64,000 nucleotides of DNA from an uncultured Pelagibacteraceae bacterium (GTDB lineage Bacteria; Pseudomonadota; Alphaproteobacteria; Pelagibacterales; Pelagibacteraceae). Of the stretch, positions 30,329 through 37,608 are shown in pieces. Made by a program: the position numbers and the translations under genes. Every line of letters begins with the position of its first letter. The stretch's first letter is position 1. Where the stretch lies: the NCBI GenBank assembly GCA_902601315.1, contig CACKMS010000005.1, forward strand, positions 1-64,000, written 5' to 3'. A model generated the notes under the pieces. That model saw nothing but the letters and a program-made list of their open reading frames with translations, did no database searches and was not told where the DNA came from.

Positions 30329-31577
30329 TTGTAAAAAAAAAAATTATAAAAGAGAACTAATATCTTTTTTAGATAAAAGAAGATCTGGAAAAGAAGTAGA
30401 TACTTCAATTGTCCCGAAAATTATAAAAGACATAAGAAAAAATGGGAAAAAAGCTCTCTTAAAGTATGAGAAAAAATTTAGTAAAAATACAGAGATAGTT
30501 CCTTCAAAGGATAAAGTAAACAAAGCAATAAGAGCATTAAACCCTAAGATTAAAAAAAGTATCGATTTAGCCTATAAGAGAATTTTTAAGTTTCATTCAC
30601 TACAAAAACCAAAAGACATTAAGTATGTAGATAATTTAAAAAATAAACTTGAATATAAGCATGTGCCTTTACAGTCAGTGGGAATTTATGTTCCAGCTAA
30701 TTTACCATCTACATTACTAATGAATGCAGTCCCTGCAAAAATTTCAGGTGTTAAAAGAATTGTTTTAGCTAACCCAAAACTTGATGGAAAACTTAATCCC
30801 GCTGTTATTTATGCGGCTAAAAAAGTTGGAATTAAGGAAATTTACTCAATGGGCGGGGCACAAGCTATAGCAAGCTTAGCATATATTCAAAAAGTGAACA
30901 AAATTGTTGGGCCTGGAAATATATATGTCGCAAGAAGTAAACGTGAGGTTTTTGGTGATGCTGGGACAGAAGGAATGGTAGCTGGGCCTAGTGAAATTTG
31001 TGTATTAGCAGATGGAAAAACTGATCTAAATCAAGTTATAACTTCTATGATTGGTCAAGCAGAGCATGACGTTAACTCACAATGTATTTTAATTACGAAA
31101 GATAAAAAATTAGTAAATAAATTTAATATTGAAATTAGAGGAAGGATACAAAAAGTTCAGAGAAAGAGTGTTGTTTTAAAAAGTTTGAAAAATAATGGCT
31201 TAATTGTATTTGCTCAAACTGATAAGCAAATAATAGAAGTAATTAACGAAGTAGCTCCCGAACACTTAGAAATTAATGTGTCTAATTATAAAAAGTATTT
31301 AAATCAAATTTATAATGCAGGAAGTATTATGATTGGAAAATATTCTCCAATGGCTGTTTCAGATTATAATGTTGGTACTAACCATGTTTTACCAACCTTA
31401 GGCTCTGCAAAGTATTCATCTGGATTAAACTCAAGTGAGTTTTATAAAAAAATTAGCCATATAACTCTTACAAAAAAAGGTATTGAGAAATTAGGAGAAT
31501 CCGCTACACATCTCGCTGAGTATGAAGATCTAGATAATCATGCTCAAAGTATTAGATCTAGAATGAAAGGTAAATAA
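30312..31577 (+). CDS. hisD: histidinol dehydrogenase
   Basis: Last two oxidations of histidine synthesis (histidinol to histidine), NAD- and zinc-dependent. It is 421 aa with MGGAQAIASLAY, AGPSEICVLAD, GQAEHDVNSQCILIT (zinc/catalytic region) and APEHLEIN. It begins inside the DUF2948 gene and its stop abuts the TTG start of infA. The rest of the histidine genes in the window (hisZ, hisG) lie about 2.3 kb downstream. Confidence 0.97.
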   Translation: MIKVISCKKKNYKRELISFLDKRRSGKEVDTSIVPKIIKDIRKNGKKALLKYEKKFSKNTEIVPSKDKVNKAIRALNPKIKKSIDLAYKRIFKFHSLQKPKDIKYVDNLKNKLEYKHVPLQSVGIYVPANLPSTLLMNAVPAKISGVKRIVLANPKLDGKLNPAVIYAAKKVGIKEIYSMGGAQAIASLAYIQKVNKIVGPGNIYVARSKREVFGDAGTEGMVAGPSEICVLADGKTDLNQVITSMIGQAEHDVNSQCILITKDKKLVNKFNIEIRGRIQKVQRKSVVLKSLKNNGLIVFAQTDKQIIEVINEVAPEHLEINVSNYKKYLNQIYNAGSIMIGKYSPMAVSDYNVGTNHVLPTLGSAKYSSGLNSSEFYKKISHITLTKKGIEKLGESATHLAEYEDLDNHAQSIRSRMKGK

Positions 31578-31793
31578 TTGGGAAAACAAGATACGTTAGA
31601 ATTTGAAGGCGTCGTAACTGACCTGCTTCCAAATGCAATGTTTAGAGTAAAGCTAGACAATGGGCACAACGTAACCGCTCATACTGCAGGTAAACTTAGA
31701 AAAAACCGTATCAGAGTTTTACAAGGGGACAGAGTTAAATTAGAAGTTAGTCCCTACGATTTATCTAAAGGTAGGATAATTTTTAGATCTTAA
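31578..31793 (+). CDS. infA: translation initiation factor IF-1
   Basis: 71-aa OB-fold factor that binds the 30S A site. The sequence [20 protein letters not shown], then [22 protein letters not shown], is diagnostic. The start is TTG 31578, immediately after the hisD stop, with a GAAAGG about 10 bases upstream inside hisD; no ATG/GTG alternative would keep the conserved N-terminus. tRNA-Phe follows after six bases. Confidence 0.95.
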   Translation: MGKQDTLEFEGVVTDLLPNAMFRVKLDNGHNVTAHTAGKLRKNRIRVLQGDRVKLEVSPYDLSKGRIIFRS

Positions 31794-31799
31794 AATGAT

Positions 31800-31875
31800 G
31801 GCTTCGTAGCTCAGGTGGTAGAGCAGAGCCCTGAAAAGGCTTGTGTCGCTGGTTCGAGTCCCGCCGAAGCCACCA
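31800..31875 (+). tRNA. tRNA-Phe (anticodon GAA)
   Basis: Acceptor GGCTTCG/CGAAGCC, discriminator A, encoded CCA. The anticodon loop CTGAAAA gives GAA. The T loop GGTTCGAGTCC is standard. Bases 31870-31875 (CCACCA) are complementary to TGGTGG at 31881-31886 just downstream. Confidence 0.97.
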
Positions 31876-31952
31876 CATCATGGTGGTAAAATAAATAATT
31901 CCAGACTAAATATAATCTTGCTATATCTGGCAATTTCTTATACTCAGCGACT

Positions 31953-31967
31953 GCTAAGTAAATTAGC
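31953..31967 (+). promoter_or_regulatory. 5' UTR hairpin of the cold-shock gene
   Basis: GCTAA-GTAAA-TTAGC, a 5-bp stem with a 5-base loop, lies 37 bases before the cold-shock ATG. A consensus TATAAT at 31911-31916 upstream could be the -10 but lacks an evident -35. A near-identical TGCTAA-A-TTAGCA recurs in the 3' UTR at 32256-32268. Confidence 0.35.
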
Positions 31968-32004
31968 GAGTAAATAAACTAATAAGAAAGAGTAAAATAT
32001 AAGT

Positions 32005-32217
32005 ATGAGTACATTAAAAGGTAAAGTTAAGTGGTTCAACGGTAAGAAGGGCTACGGTTTTATAGAAAGAGAAGACGGTGAAAAGGATTGTTTCGTTCAT
32101 GCGAGCGCAGTTCGTGAAGCAGGGCTTCGTTTTTTGAATGAAAATGATGCAATAGAATTCGAAATTCAGGACGGAGACAAAGGTCCAAGCGCAGTAAATT
32201 TAAAGAAAATTTCTTAA
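32005..32217 (+). CDS. cspA: cold-shock domain protein
   Basis: 70-aa single OB-fold nucleic-acid-binding protein. RNP1 is [11 protein letters not shown] and RNP2 is CFVHASAV; the KGKVKWFNG opening is typical. CspA-like proteins melt RNA structure. It stands as a monocistronic gene between tRNA-Phe and the histidine cluster with hairpins on both sides, an arrangement suggesting post-transcriptional control. Whether it is cold-induced cannot be judged. Confidence 0.95.
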   Translation: MSTLKGKVKWFNGKKGYGFIEREDGEKDCFVHASAVREAGLRFLNENDAIEFEIQDGDKGPSAVNLKKIS

Positions 32218-32239
32218 AAATTTATTTCATTTAAAACAT

Positions 32240-32314
32240 TTGTATAGGGATAGATTGCTAAATTAGCATTTTTATTCCTATACAATTCAGTATTGCATTT
32301 TAGATTTAAAATGC
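32240..32314 (+). terminator. two structured hairpins after the cold-shock gene
   Basis: A long stem pairs TTGTATAGGGATA (32240-32252) with TATTCCTATACAA (32273-32285), 13 contiguous pairs counting one G-U, and encloses a second small palindrome TGCTAA-A-TTAGCA (32256-32268). A second perfect stem GCATTTTA/TAAAATGC with a GATT loop spans 32295-32314. Neither is followed by a long T run, so they may stabilise or process the csp mRNA as well as end it. Confidence 0.55.
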
Positions 32315-32328
32315 TAAACCACTCACCG

Positions 32329-32403
32329 ATGATTAAAAAAATTAAAACATCCAGAAGTACACACAGACATCATTTTCATGCTGGCTGCATGCTAGCTATT
32401 TAA
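32329..32403 (+). CDS. candidate histidine leader peptide
   Basis: A 24-codon ORF from ATG 32329 to TAA 32401-32403, with four His in six consecutive residues (HRHHFH at residues 12-17) and a fifth motif AGC behind. It lies about 50 bases before tRNA-His and 130 before hisS-hisZ-hisG, as expected for an attenuation leader. A CATGC/GCATG hairpin (32377-32391) overlaps its end, and a T6 run follows at 32420-32425 after an A/T-rich near-palindrome. No clear ribosome-binding site is seen. Related short His-rich leaders control his operons in enterobacteria; assignment here is inference. Confidence 0.45.
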   Translation: MIKKIKTSRSTHRHHFHAGCMLAI

Positions 32404-32435
32404 TTATTTATAAATTTAATTTTTTCCACAATTAG

Positions 32436-32441
32436 TATAAA
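32436..32441 (+). promoter_or_regulatory. -10-like element before tRNA-His
   Basis: TATAAA 19 bases ahead of the tRNA-His 5' end could start the tRNA-His-hisS-hisZ-hisG transcript independently of the leader ORF. There is no good -35, only the T-rich run near 32420. Confidence 0.3.
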
Positions 32442-32454
32442 ACAATAATAAGGA

Positions 32455-32531
32455 GCACGGGTAGCTCAGTTGGTTAGAGCAGCGGTTTGTGGAACCGAAG
32501 GTCGACAGTTCGAATCTGTCCCCGTGTACCA
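32455..32531 (+). tRNA. tRNA-His (anticodon GTG)
   Basis: Acceptor GCACGGG pairs with CCCGTGT (first pair G-U); discriminator is A73 and CCA is encoded. The anticodon loop TTGTGGA gives GTG. The base before G1 is A, not G, and position 73 is not C, so the usual G-1:C73 identity pair is not encoded. This atypical form is known for many alphaproteobacteria together with a matching HisRS. Confidence 0.96.
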
Positions 32532-32535
32532 AAAA

Positions 32536-33924
32536 ATGAACAAAGAAAAAAAACTTCAAGCCTCTTTACCTAAAGGTTTCAAAGATCGTTGGGGTGAAGA
32601 ACTAAATCTTAAGAATAACTTAGTAGATACTATAAAAGATGTATTTATTAACTATAGTTTTGAGCAATTAGAGACCCCAGAATTTGAAAAGAGCGAAAAT
32701 ATAGGATCATTTCTAGCAGAAGACGAAAATAATCCTATGAGCGATGTTTTTTCATTTGTGAATGAAAAAGAATCTTTAACATTAAGATATGATTTAAGTG
32801 CTCCTTTAGCACGTTTTTGTGCAGAGAATTTTAGAGATTTAGTTTTTCCCTACAAAAGATTTGCATATGGAAATGTGTTTAGACAAGAAAAAGCTGACAG
32901 TGCTAGGTTCCGATCATTTGCACAATTGGATGCAGATATAATTGGAGATGTAAACCCATCACAGGCAGATGCAGAAATATGCAATATTATTAGCGAGTCA
33001 TTTAAAAAAATTGGGCTTACTGATGAACAGTTCACTATCAATGTTTCAAATAAAAAAATCTTACAAGGTTTAATCAATGATCTTAAAATTGAAGAAGATA
33101 AACAATACAAAGTTCTAAAATCGATGGATAAATTAGATAGGTTAGGAATTAAAGGTGTAGAAGAATTATTAAAAACGGGAAGAAAAGATCAATCTGGCGC
33201 TTTTACAAAAGGTTGTGAATTATCAGATAACCAAGTTTCAGAAATAATAAATTTTCTCAATTTAAAAGAGATAAAAGATTTAAAATCAAATCTAAAAAAT
33301 GATTTGTCAATTGAAGGTATAAATGAATTAGAGGAGTTATTTGAGGTATTATCTTTTGGAAACAATAAAGATTCAATTAGTATTGATGTTACAAAAATTA
33401 GGGGTCTTAGCTACTATACAGGGTTCTTAGTTGAGACTAATTTAAACTTCAAAGTAACAAATGCAAAAGGTAAAGAAATAAATATTGGTAGCGTTGCAAG
33501 TGGTGGGCGTTATGACAACTTAATTGCAAGATTTAAAGGTGCTGATTACAAAGGAAGTGGAATGTCTATCGGTATAGACAGACTTTTATATGCTGTTAAT
33601 CAATTAGGAAAAATTAAAGTAAATAAAAATAAACCAGTGCTAGTATGTATTTTAGATAAAAATTTTATCCAAAAATATTATGAAATAGTAAATGAATTAA
33701 GAAATAACAATATTCCTGCAGAAATATATTTAGATCAAAACAAAAATCTTAAAAAACAACTTCAGTACGCTGATAGAAAAAAATTAGATTTAGTGATTAT
33801 TTGTGGTGAAAACGAGTTTAAAGATGAAAAACTAACAATAAAAAAACTAAACTCTTCAAAAGAAAACGATCAGTTATCAATAAGTAGAAATGAACTTATA
33901 AATGAAATCAAAAAACTTATCTGA
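32536..33924 (+). CDS. hisS: histidyl-tRNA synthetase
   Basis: Class IIa synthetase of 462 aa from ATG 32536. Motif 2 is in RYDLSAPLARF and YGNVFRQEKADSARFRSFAQLD, and the histidine-A motif is RGLSYYTGFLVET; an anticodon-binding domain follows from about residue 365. A longer reading frame runs back through tRNA-His and is rejected. The ATG lies only four bases past the tRNA CCA, so no ribosome-binding site can exist outside the tRNA. It overlaps hisZ by 23 bases. Confidence 0.95.
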   Translation: MNKEKKLQASLPKGFKDRWGEELNLKNNLVDTIKDVFINYSFEQLETPEFEKSENIGSFLAEDENNPMSDVFSFVNEKESLTLRYDLSAPLARFCAENFRDLVFPYKRFAYGNVFRQEKADSARFRSFAQLDADIIGDVNPSQADAEICNIISESFKKIGLTDEQFTINVSNKKILQGLINDLKIEEDKQYKVLKSMDKLDRLGIKGVEELLKTGRKDQSGAFTKGCELSDNQVSEIINFLNLKEIKDLKSNLKNDLSIEGINELEELFEVLSFGNNKDSISIDVTKIRGLSYYTGFLVETNLNFKVTNAKGKEINIGSVASGGRYDNLIARFKGADYKGSGMSIGIDRLLYAVNQLGKIKVNKNKPVLVCILDKNFIQKYYEIVNELRNNNIPAEIYLDQNKNLKKQLQYADRKKLDLVIICGENEFKDEKLTIKKLNSSKENDQLSISRNELINEIKKLI

Positions 33925-34954
33925 CAATATTCTTAAATCTGTAAGATCAAAAGGATTTAATTATATAGAACTTGATTCCGTTATTGAAACTAATCACATA
34001 GTTGAAAGATCGGGTGAAAGTTTTAGAAGATTTATATTTTCTTTTAATGATCAAAATGGAAATGAACTTTGTTTAAGACCTGACTTAACAATTGCATCTT
34101 GTTTAAAATATTTAAACGATAATGAAAAAGGTACCAGAAAAGTATTTTATAATGGTCAAGCATTTAGGAAAACCTTGAATAGATCAGATCCTATAATAAG
34201 AAATCAAATTGGATTTGAAATCATTGGTTCAAAAAAAGAAAAAGAAGATGATAAAAAAATTATAGAAACTGCAATTAAATCTTTATCAAAAATTAACTAT
34301 ACTTCAGGAAGTCTCACTATAGGCAATGTAGAGATATTTAAGCTTCTTTTGAATAAATTGGATATACCAAAGAGATGGAGATTAAGACTTCAAAGACATT
34401 TTTGGAGAGAAAATTATTTTAATGAATTATTAAAACGTCTTGAAACTAATTCCGATGTTGATCCGACAATTGTTGAGATTGATAAAAAAAGATATCAACA
34501 AATGCTTAAGCAAGATCAACACAAAATGATTGCAGGAAGATCTGTTAATGAAATTTTAAAAAGGTTTAATAATAAAATAAAAGATCCAAGAAAAGCCAAA
34601 AAAGGGAAAAATGTTGCAAAAATTATTAAAGAATTTCTCAAAATAAAATGTTCAATAGATCAAGCAGCAAATAAATTAAATTATTTTTTTAAAAAAAATA
34701 AAATTAATTTACGAGTTGAGAATAACTATTTTCCAATAACTAAAAACAAAATCTCAAAATTAAATATTAGATATTCAGCTTCGTTTGGAAGACAATTGGA
34801 ATATTACACTGGCCTTGTATTTAAAATTGAAATTAAAAAAAAATCTAAAAATATAAATATTATCAACGGTGGTAGGTACGATAATTTAATTGGAGATCTT
34901 GGATCAAACAAAAAAATACCAGCGGTAGGAGCTGCAATAAATTTAAATGATTAA
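33902..34954 (+). CDS. hisZ: ATP phosphoribosyltransferase regulatory subunit
   Basis: 350-aa HisRS paralogue without aminoacylation function that activates short-form HisG. It keeps the class II fold (LRPDLTIASCLKYL, YNGQAFRKTLNRSDPIIRNQIGFEIIG, YYTGLVFKIEI, GGRYDNLIGDLG). Its presence fits the short HisG encoded next. It overlaps hisS by 23 bases and hisG by eight bases, giving a translationally coupled trio. Confidence 0.94.
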   Translation: MKSKNLSDNILKSVRSKGFNYIELDSVIETNHIVERSGESFRRFIFSFNDQNGNELCLRPDLTIASCLKYLNDNEKGTRKVFYNGQAFRKTLNRSDPIIRNQIGFEIIGSKKEKEDDKKIIETAIKSLSKINYTSGSLTIGNVEIFKLLLNKLDIPKRWRLRLQRHFWRENYFNELLKRLETNSDVDPTIVEIDKKRYQQMLKQDQHKMIAGRSVNEILKRFNNKIKDPRKAKKGKNVAKIIKEFLKIKCSIDQAANKLNYFFKKNKINLRVENNYFPITKNKISKLNIRYSASFGRQLEYYTGLVFKIEIKKKSKNINIINGGRYDNLIGDLGSNKKIPAVGAAINLND

Positions 34955-35624
34955 TATTGGAATACCAAGCAAGGGAAGATTAAGAAAAGACGTTTTAAAA
35001 ATTTTTTCAAAAAACAAATTAAAACTTTTATCTGAACGAGGAGAGAGAGATTTATTTGGATATATTAAAGGATATAAAAATATCAATATTACTTACCTGC
35101 ACGCAAGAGAGATTGTAGAAAGATTAGGAGATGGATCCTTAGATATTGGTTTCTCAGGTTATGATTTATTGAAAGAAAGTGAAATTAATATTCAAAAACA
35201 AATTTTAGTTAAAAAAAAATATAACTTTGGGGATGCAACACTGGTAATAGCTATACCTAATGATTGGATTGATGTTCAGACATTAGCTGATTTAGAAGAA
35301 ATAGCTTTTGAGTTTAAAGATAAAAAGAAAAGTAGATTAAGAGTTGCAACTAAATATCCTAACTTAACTAGGGAATTTCTATTTCAAAGAGGTGTAACTC
35401 AATTTAAGTTAGTTAAAAGTCTTGGTGCAACAGAAATTTATCCATTTACAGGATCTTCTGAAATCATAACTGACATAACATCAACTGGTGAAACCCTAAA
35501 AGCCAACAATCTTAGAATTCTTAAAGATGGTGAAATTTTAAAATCTCAAGCTTGTTTACTGATATCTAAAAAAAGTGTGAAAATTCAGGGAATTAAAAAA
35601 GTTATTAATTTGATTTCAAAATAA
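34947..35624 (+). CDS. hisG: ATP phosphoribosyltransferase, short form
   Basis: First enzyme of histidine synthesis: joins PRPP and ATP. With 225 aa it is the short HisG lacking the C-terminal regulatory domain and needing HisZ. GIPSKGRLRKDVL opens the fold, and the PRPP-binding loop region is EIYPFTGSSEIITDITSTGETL. Feedback control by histidine would act through HisZ. Confidence 0.97.
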   Translation: MINIGIPSKGRLRKDVLKIFSKNKLKLLSERGERDLFGYIKGYKNINITYLHAREIVERLGDGSLDIGFSGYDLLKESEINIQKQILVKKKYNFGDATLVIAIPNDWIDVQTLADLEEIAFEFKDKKKSRLRVATKYPNLTREFLFQRGVTQFKLVKSLGATEIYPFTGSSEIITDITSTGETLKANNLRILKDGEILKSQACLLISKKSVKIQGIKKVINLISK

Positions 35625-35662
35625 AAAACTTTAGTCTTATTATTAGTAACTACTTACGAATC

Positions 35663-36757
35663 ATGGATGTAATTTTATTAATTATTCTAATTTTAATATT
35701 TGGTGTTGCCTTAGCAATACTGTTCATAAATTTGAAATCTAACCAAAAAAAAGACGAAAAAAAGGAAGAAGTGGAAATTGCAAATCTAAAATCAGAAATT
35801 TCAAGTTTAAAAGATACGCTTAATTCTACTATTAATAACTCACTTGGCGCAATGTCGACCTCATTTAATAACCTGTCAACTGGTGTTACAAAAGACATGA
35901 CTGAGGCACTTACAAAAGTGGATGAAAAAGTTGGAAATTTTAATCAGCAAGTACAATTATTAAATCAAAGCCAAGAAGGCATAACTAAAATCTTAGCAGG
36001 TGTTAAAAAATATGGAGTTTTAGCTGAATTTAGTTTGGATGCTTTAATAAAAGATTTATTGCCAGCGTCACAATTTATGACAAATGTGAAGATGAAGGAG
36101 AGTACCAGTGAGAATGTTGAATTTGCAATTAAACTTCAAGGAGATGTTTTGGTTCCAGTAGACTCTCATTTCCCAGTTGAAAAATATAAAGCAATTACAG
36201 ATGGCTATGATGCAGATGATAAAAAAGCAGTCGTGGATGCTAAAACAAAACTAGCATCTGCATTTAAAGCAAAAGCCAAAAGTGTGAATGAAAAATATAT
36301 TGTTCCACCGAAAACAACAGATTTTGCAATTGTATATGCTCCTACCGAAAGTTTGTATAAAGAGTTAACTGAATATCAAGATCCAAGTACTAAAGAGTTA
36401 TTAACCCAAGAACTAATGAAAAAATATAAAGTTGTAATTTGTGGACCAAATACACTTTCAGCATATCTTCAATCTCTACATATGGGTTTTCAATCTCTAA
36501 AAGTTCAAAAGGGCGCAACTGAAATTTATAATCATTTAAAAACAATAAGTACAAGATTTGCTAAACATTTTGATAATATAATCTCACTTAGAAAAAAATT
36601 AGAAGAAGCGATGACTGTTGTTGATAAGTTTGGAACGGACGCTAGATCAATTACAAGAACGCTAGAAAACATTAAAGATCCTGAACAAATAGAAAAAGCT
36701 ATAAAAACTGAAAACGTTGAAAGAATAGAGAACCATCCAAAACAACTTAAAAATTAG
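35663..36757 (+). CDS. rmuC: DNA recombination protein RmuC
   Basis: 364 aa. An N-terminal transmembrane helix (VILLIILILIFGVALAILFI) is followed by a coiled coil (about 30-110) and the RmuC nuclease-like domain (LAEFSLDALIKDLLPASQF, FAIKLQGDVLVPVDSHFPVEKYKAI, VYAPTESLYKEL, VVICGPNTLSAYLQSLHMGFQSL). RmuC limits sequence rearrangements. It is followed by two more nuclease genes in the same direction. Confidence 0.93.
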   Translation: MDVILLIILILIFGVALAILFINLKSNQKKDEKKEEVEIANLKSEISSLKDTLNSTINNSLGAMSTSFNNLSTGVTKDMTEALTKVDEKVGNFNQQVQLLNQSQEGITKILAGVKKYGVLAEFSLDALIKDLLPASQFMTNVKMKESTSENVEFAIKLQGDVLVPVDSHFPVEKYKAITDGYDADDKKAVVDAKTKLASAFKAKAKSVNEKYIVPPKTTDFAIVYAPTESLYKELTEYQDPSTKELLTQELMKKYKVVICGPNTLSAYLQSLHMGFQSLKVQKGATEIYNHLKTISTRFAKHFDNIISLRKKLEEAMTVVDKFGTDARSITRTLENIKDPEQIEKAIKTENVERIENHPKQLKN

Positions 36758-36794
36758 TTTCATTTTTAGTTTAAATCCAAATATAAGAAATTTA

Positions 36795-37481
36795 ATGGAG
36801 TGGAATAATAAATTTACTTACCCAAAGTCATCAAGATCAATAGAGAACGGATATAGAAAATATTTATTTGGAGATGAAAAATTACCAAGTGTAACAAGTA
36901 TTTTAAGTGCTACCAAATCTGAGGAAGAAAAAGCAGCTCTTGCAAATTGGAAAGAAAGAGTAGGTCACAAAGAAGCTAATAGAATAAAAACCGAAGCTTC
37001 AACCAGAGGCACATCCATGCATTCATACATTGAAGATTTTTTAAGAGGAAGAATTAACGAAAGTTTTTTTGAAACGAATGAACAATATAAAAATATGGCA
37101 AAAGAAATAATTGAAAAAGGAATCAAAGGAAGATTACATGAAATTTATGGTATGGAGGAAACACTTTATTACCCTGAACAATACGCAGGGACTGCCGACC
37201 TTATTGGTTTTTATGAAGGAAAAGATGTTGTTGTAGATTTTAAACAAGCAAATAAACCAAAAAAAGTTGATTATATTCAAGATTATTTTCTACAACTGGG
37301 AGCATACACTTTAGCTCACGATGTAGTACATCGAACAAAAATGAAAGCAGGAATAATACTTCTATGTACTAAAGATAATTTATTTCAAGAATTTAAAATT
37401 GAAGGTGCCGAATTAGAAATGTATCAAAATTTATTTATGGGAAGGGTAAAAAAATTTTACGAAATGAATAATATATCTTGA
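36795..37481 (+). CDS. PD-(D/E)XK exonuclease, MGME1/phage-type
   Basis: 228 aa. The core YPEQYAGTADLIGFY followed by KDVVVDFKQANKPK gives the acidic/Lys set of a PD-(D/E)XK nuclease (GTAD for the catalytic Asp, DFKQ for the last pair), then a helix with QLGAYTLAHD. The N-terminus LPSVTSILSAT and TRGTSMHSYIEDFL are typical of MGME1-like and phage single-strand exonucleases. It lies between rmuC and an exonuclease I homologue. The activity and substrate are inferred. Confidence 0.82.
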   Translation: MEWNNKFTYPKSSRSIENGYRKYLFGDEKLPSVTSILSATKSEEEKAALANWKERVGHKEANRIKTEASTRGTSMHSYIEDFLRGRINESFFETNEQYKNMAKEIIEKGIKGRLHEIYGMEETLYYPEQYAGTADLIGFYEGKDVVVDFKQANKPKKVDYIQDYFLQLGAYTLAHDVVHRTKMKAGIILLCTKDNLFQEFKIEGAELEMYQNLFMGRVKKFYEMNNIS

Positions 37482-37608
37482 CTTTAACTTTCCAATTCAT
37501 AAAAGAGATATTACTAACTAGAAGCTACTTGTTTAGATGCAAACGGTTTAGTTTAAATAAAAACTTTACAAATACCCATCAAAACTTAGCTAATTTAAGG
37601 AATAAAAT

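Noticed and set aside
32470-32535. Extended hisS frame running through tRNA-His
   Set aside because: Extra 22 residues are encoded by the tRNA itself; HisRS homology begins after ATG 32536.
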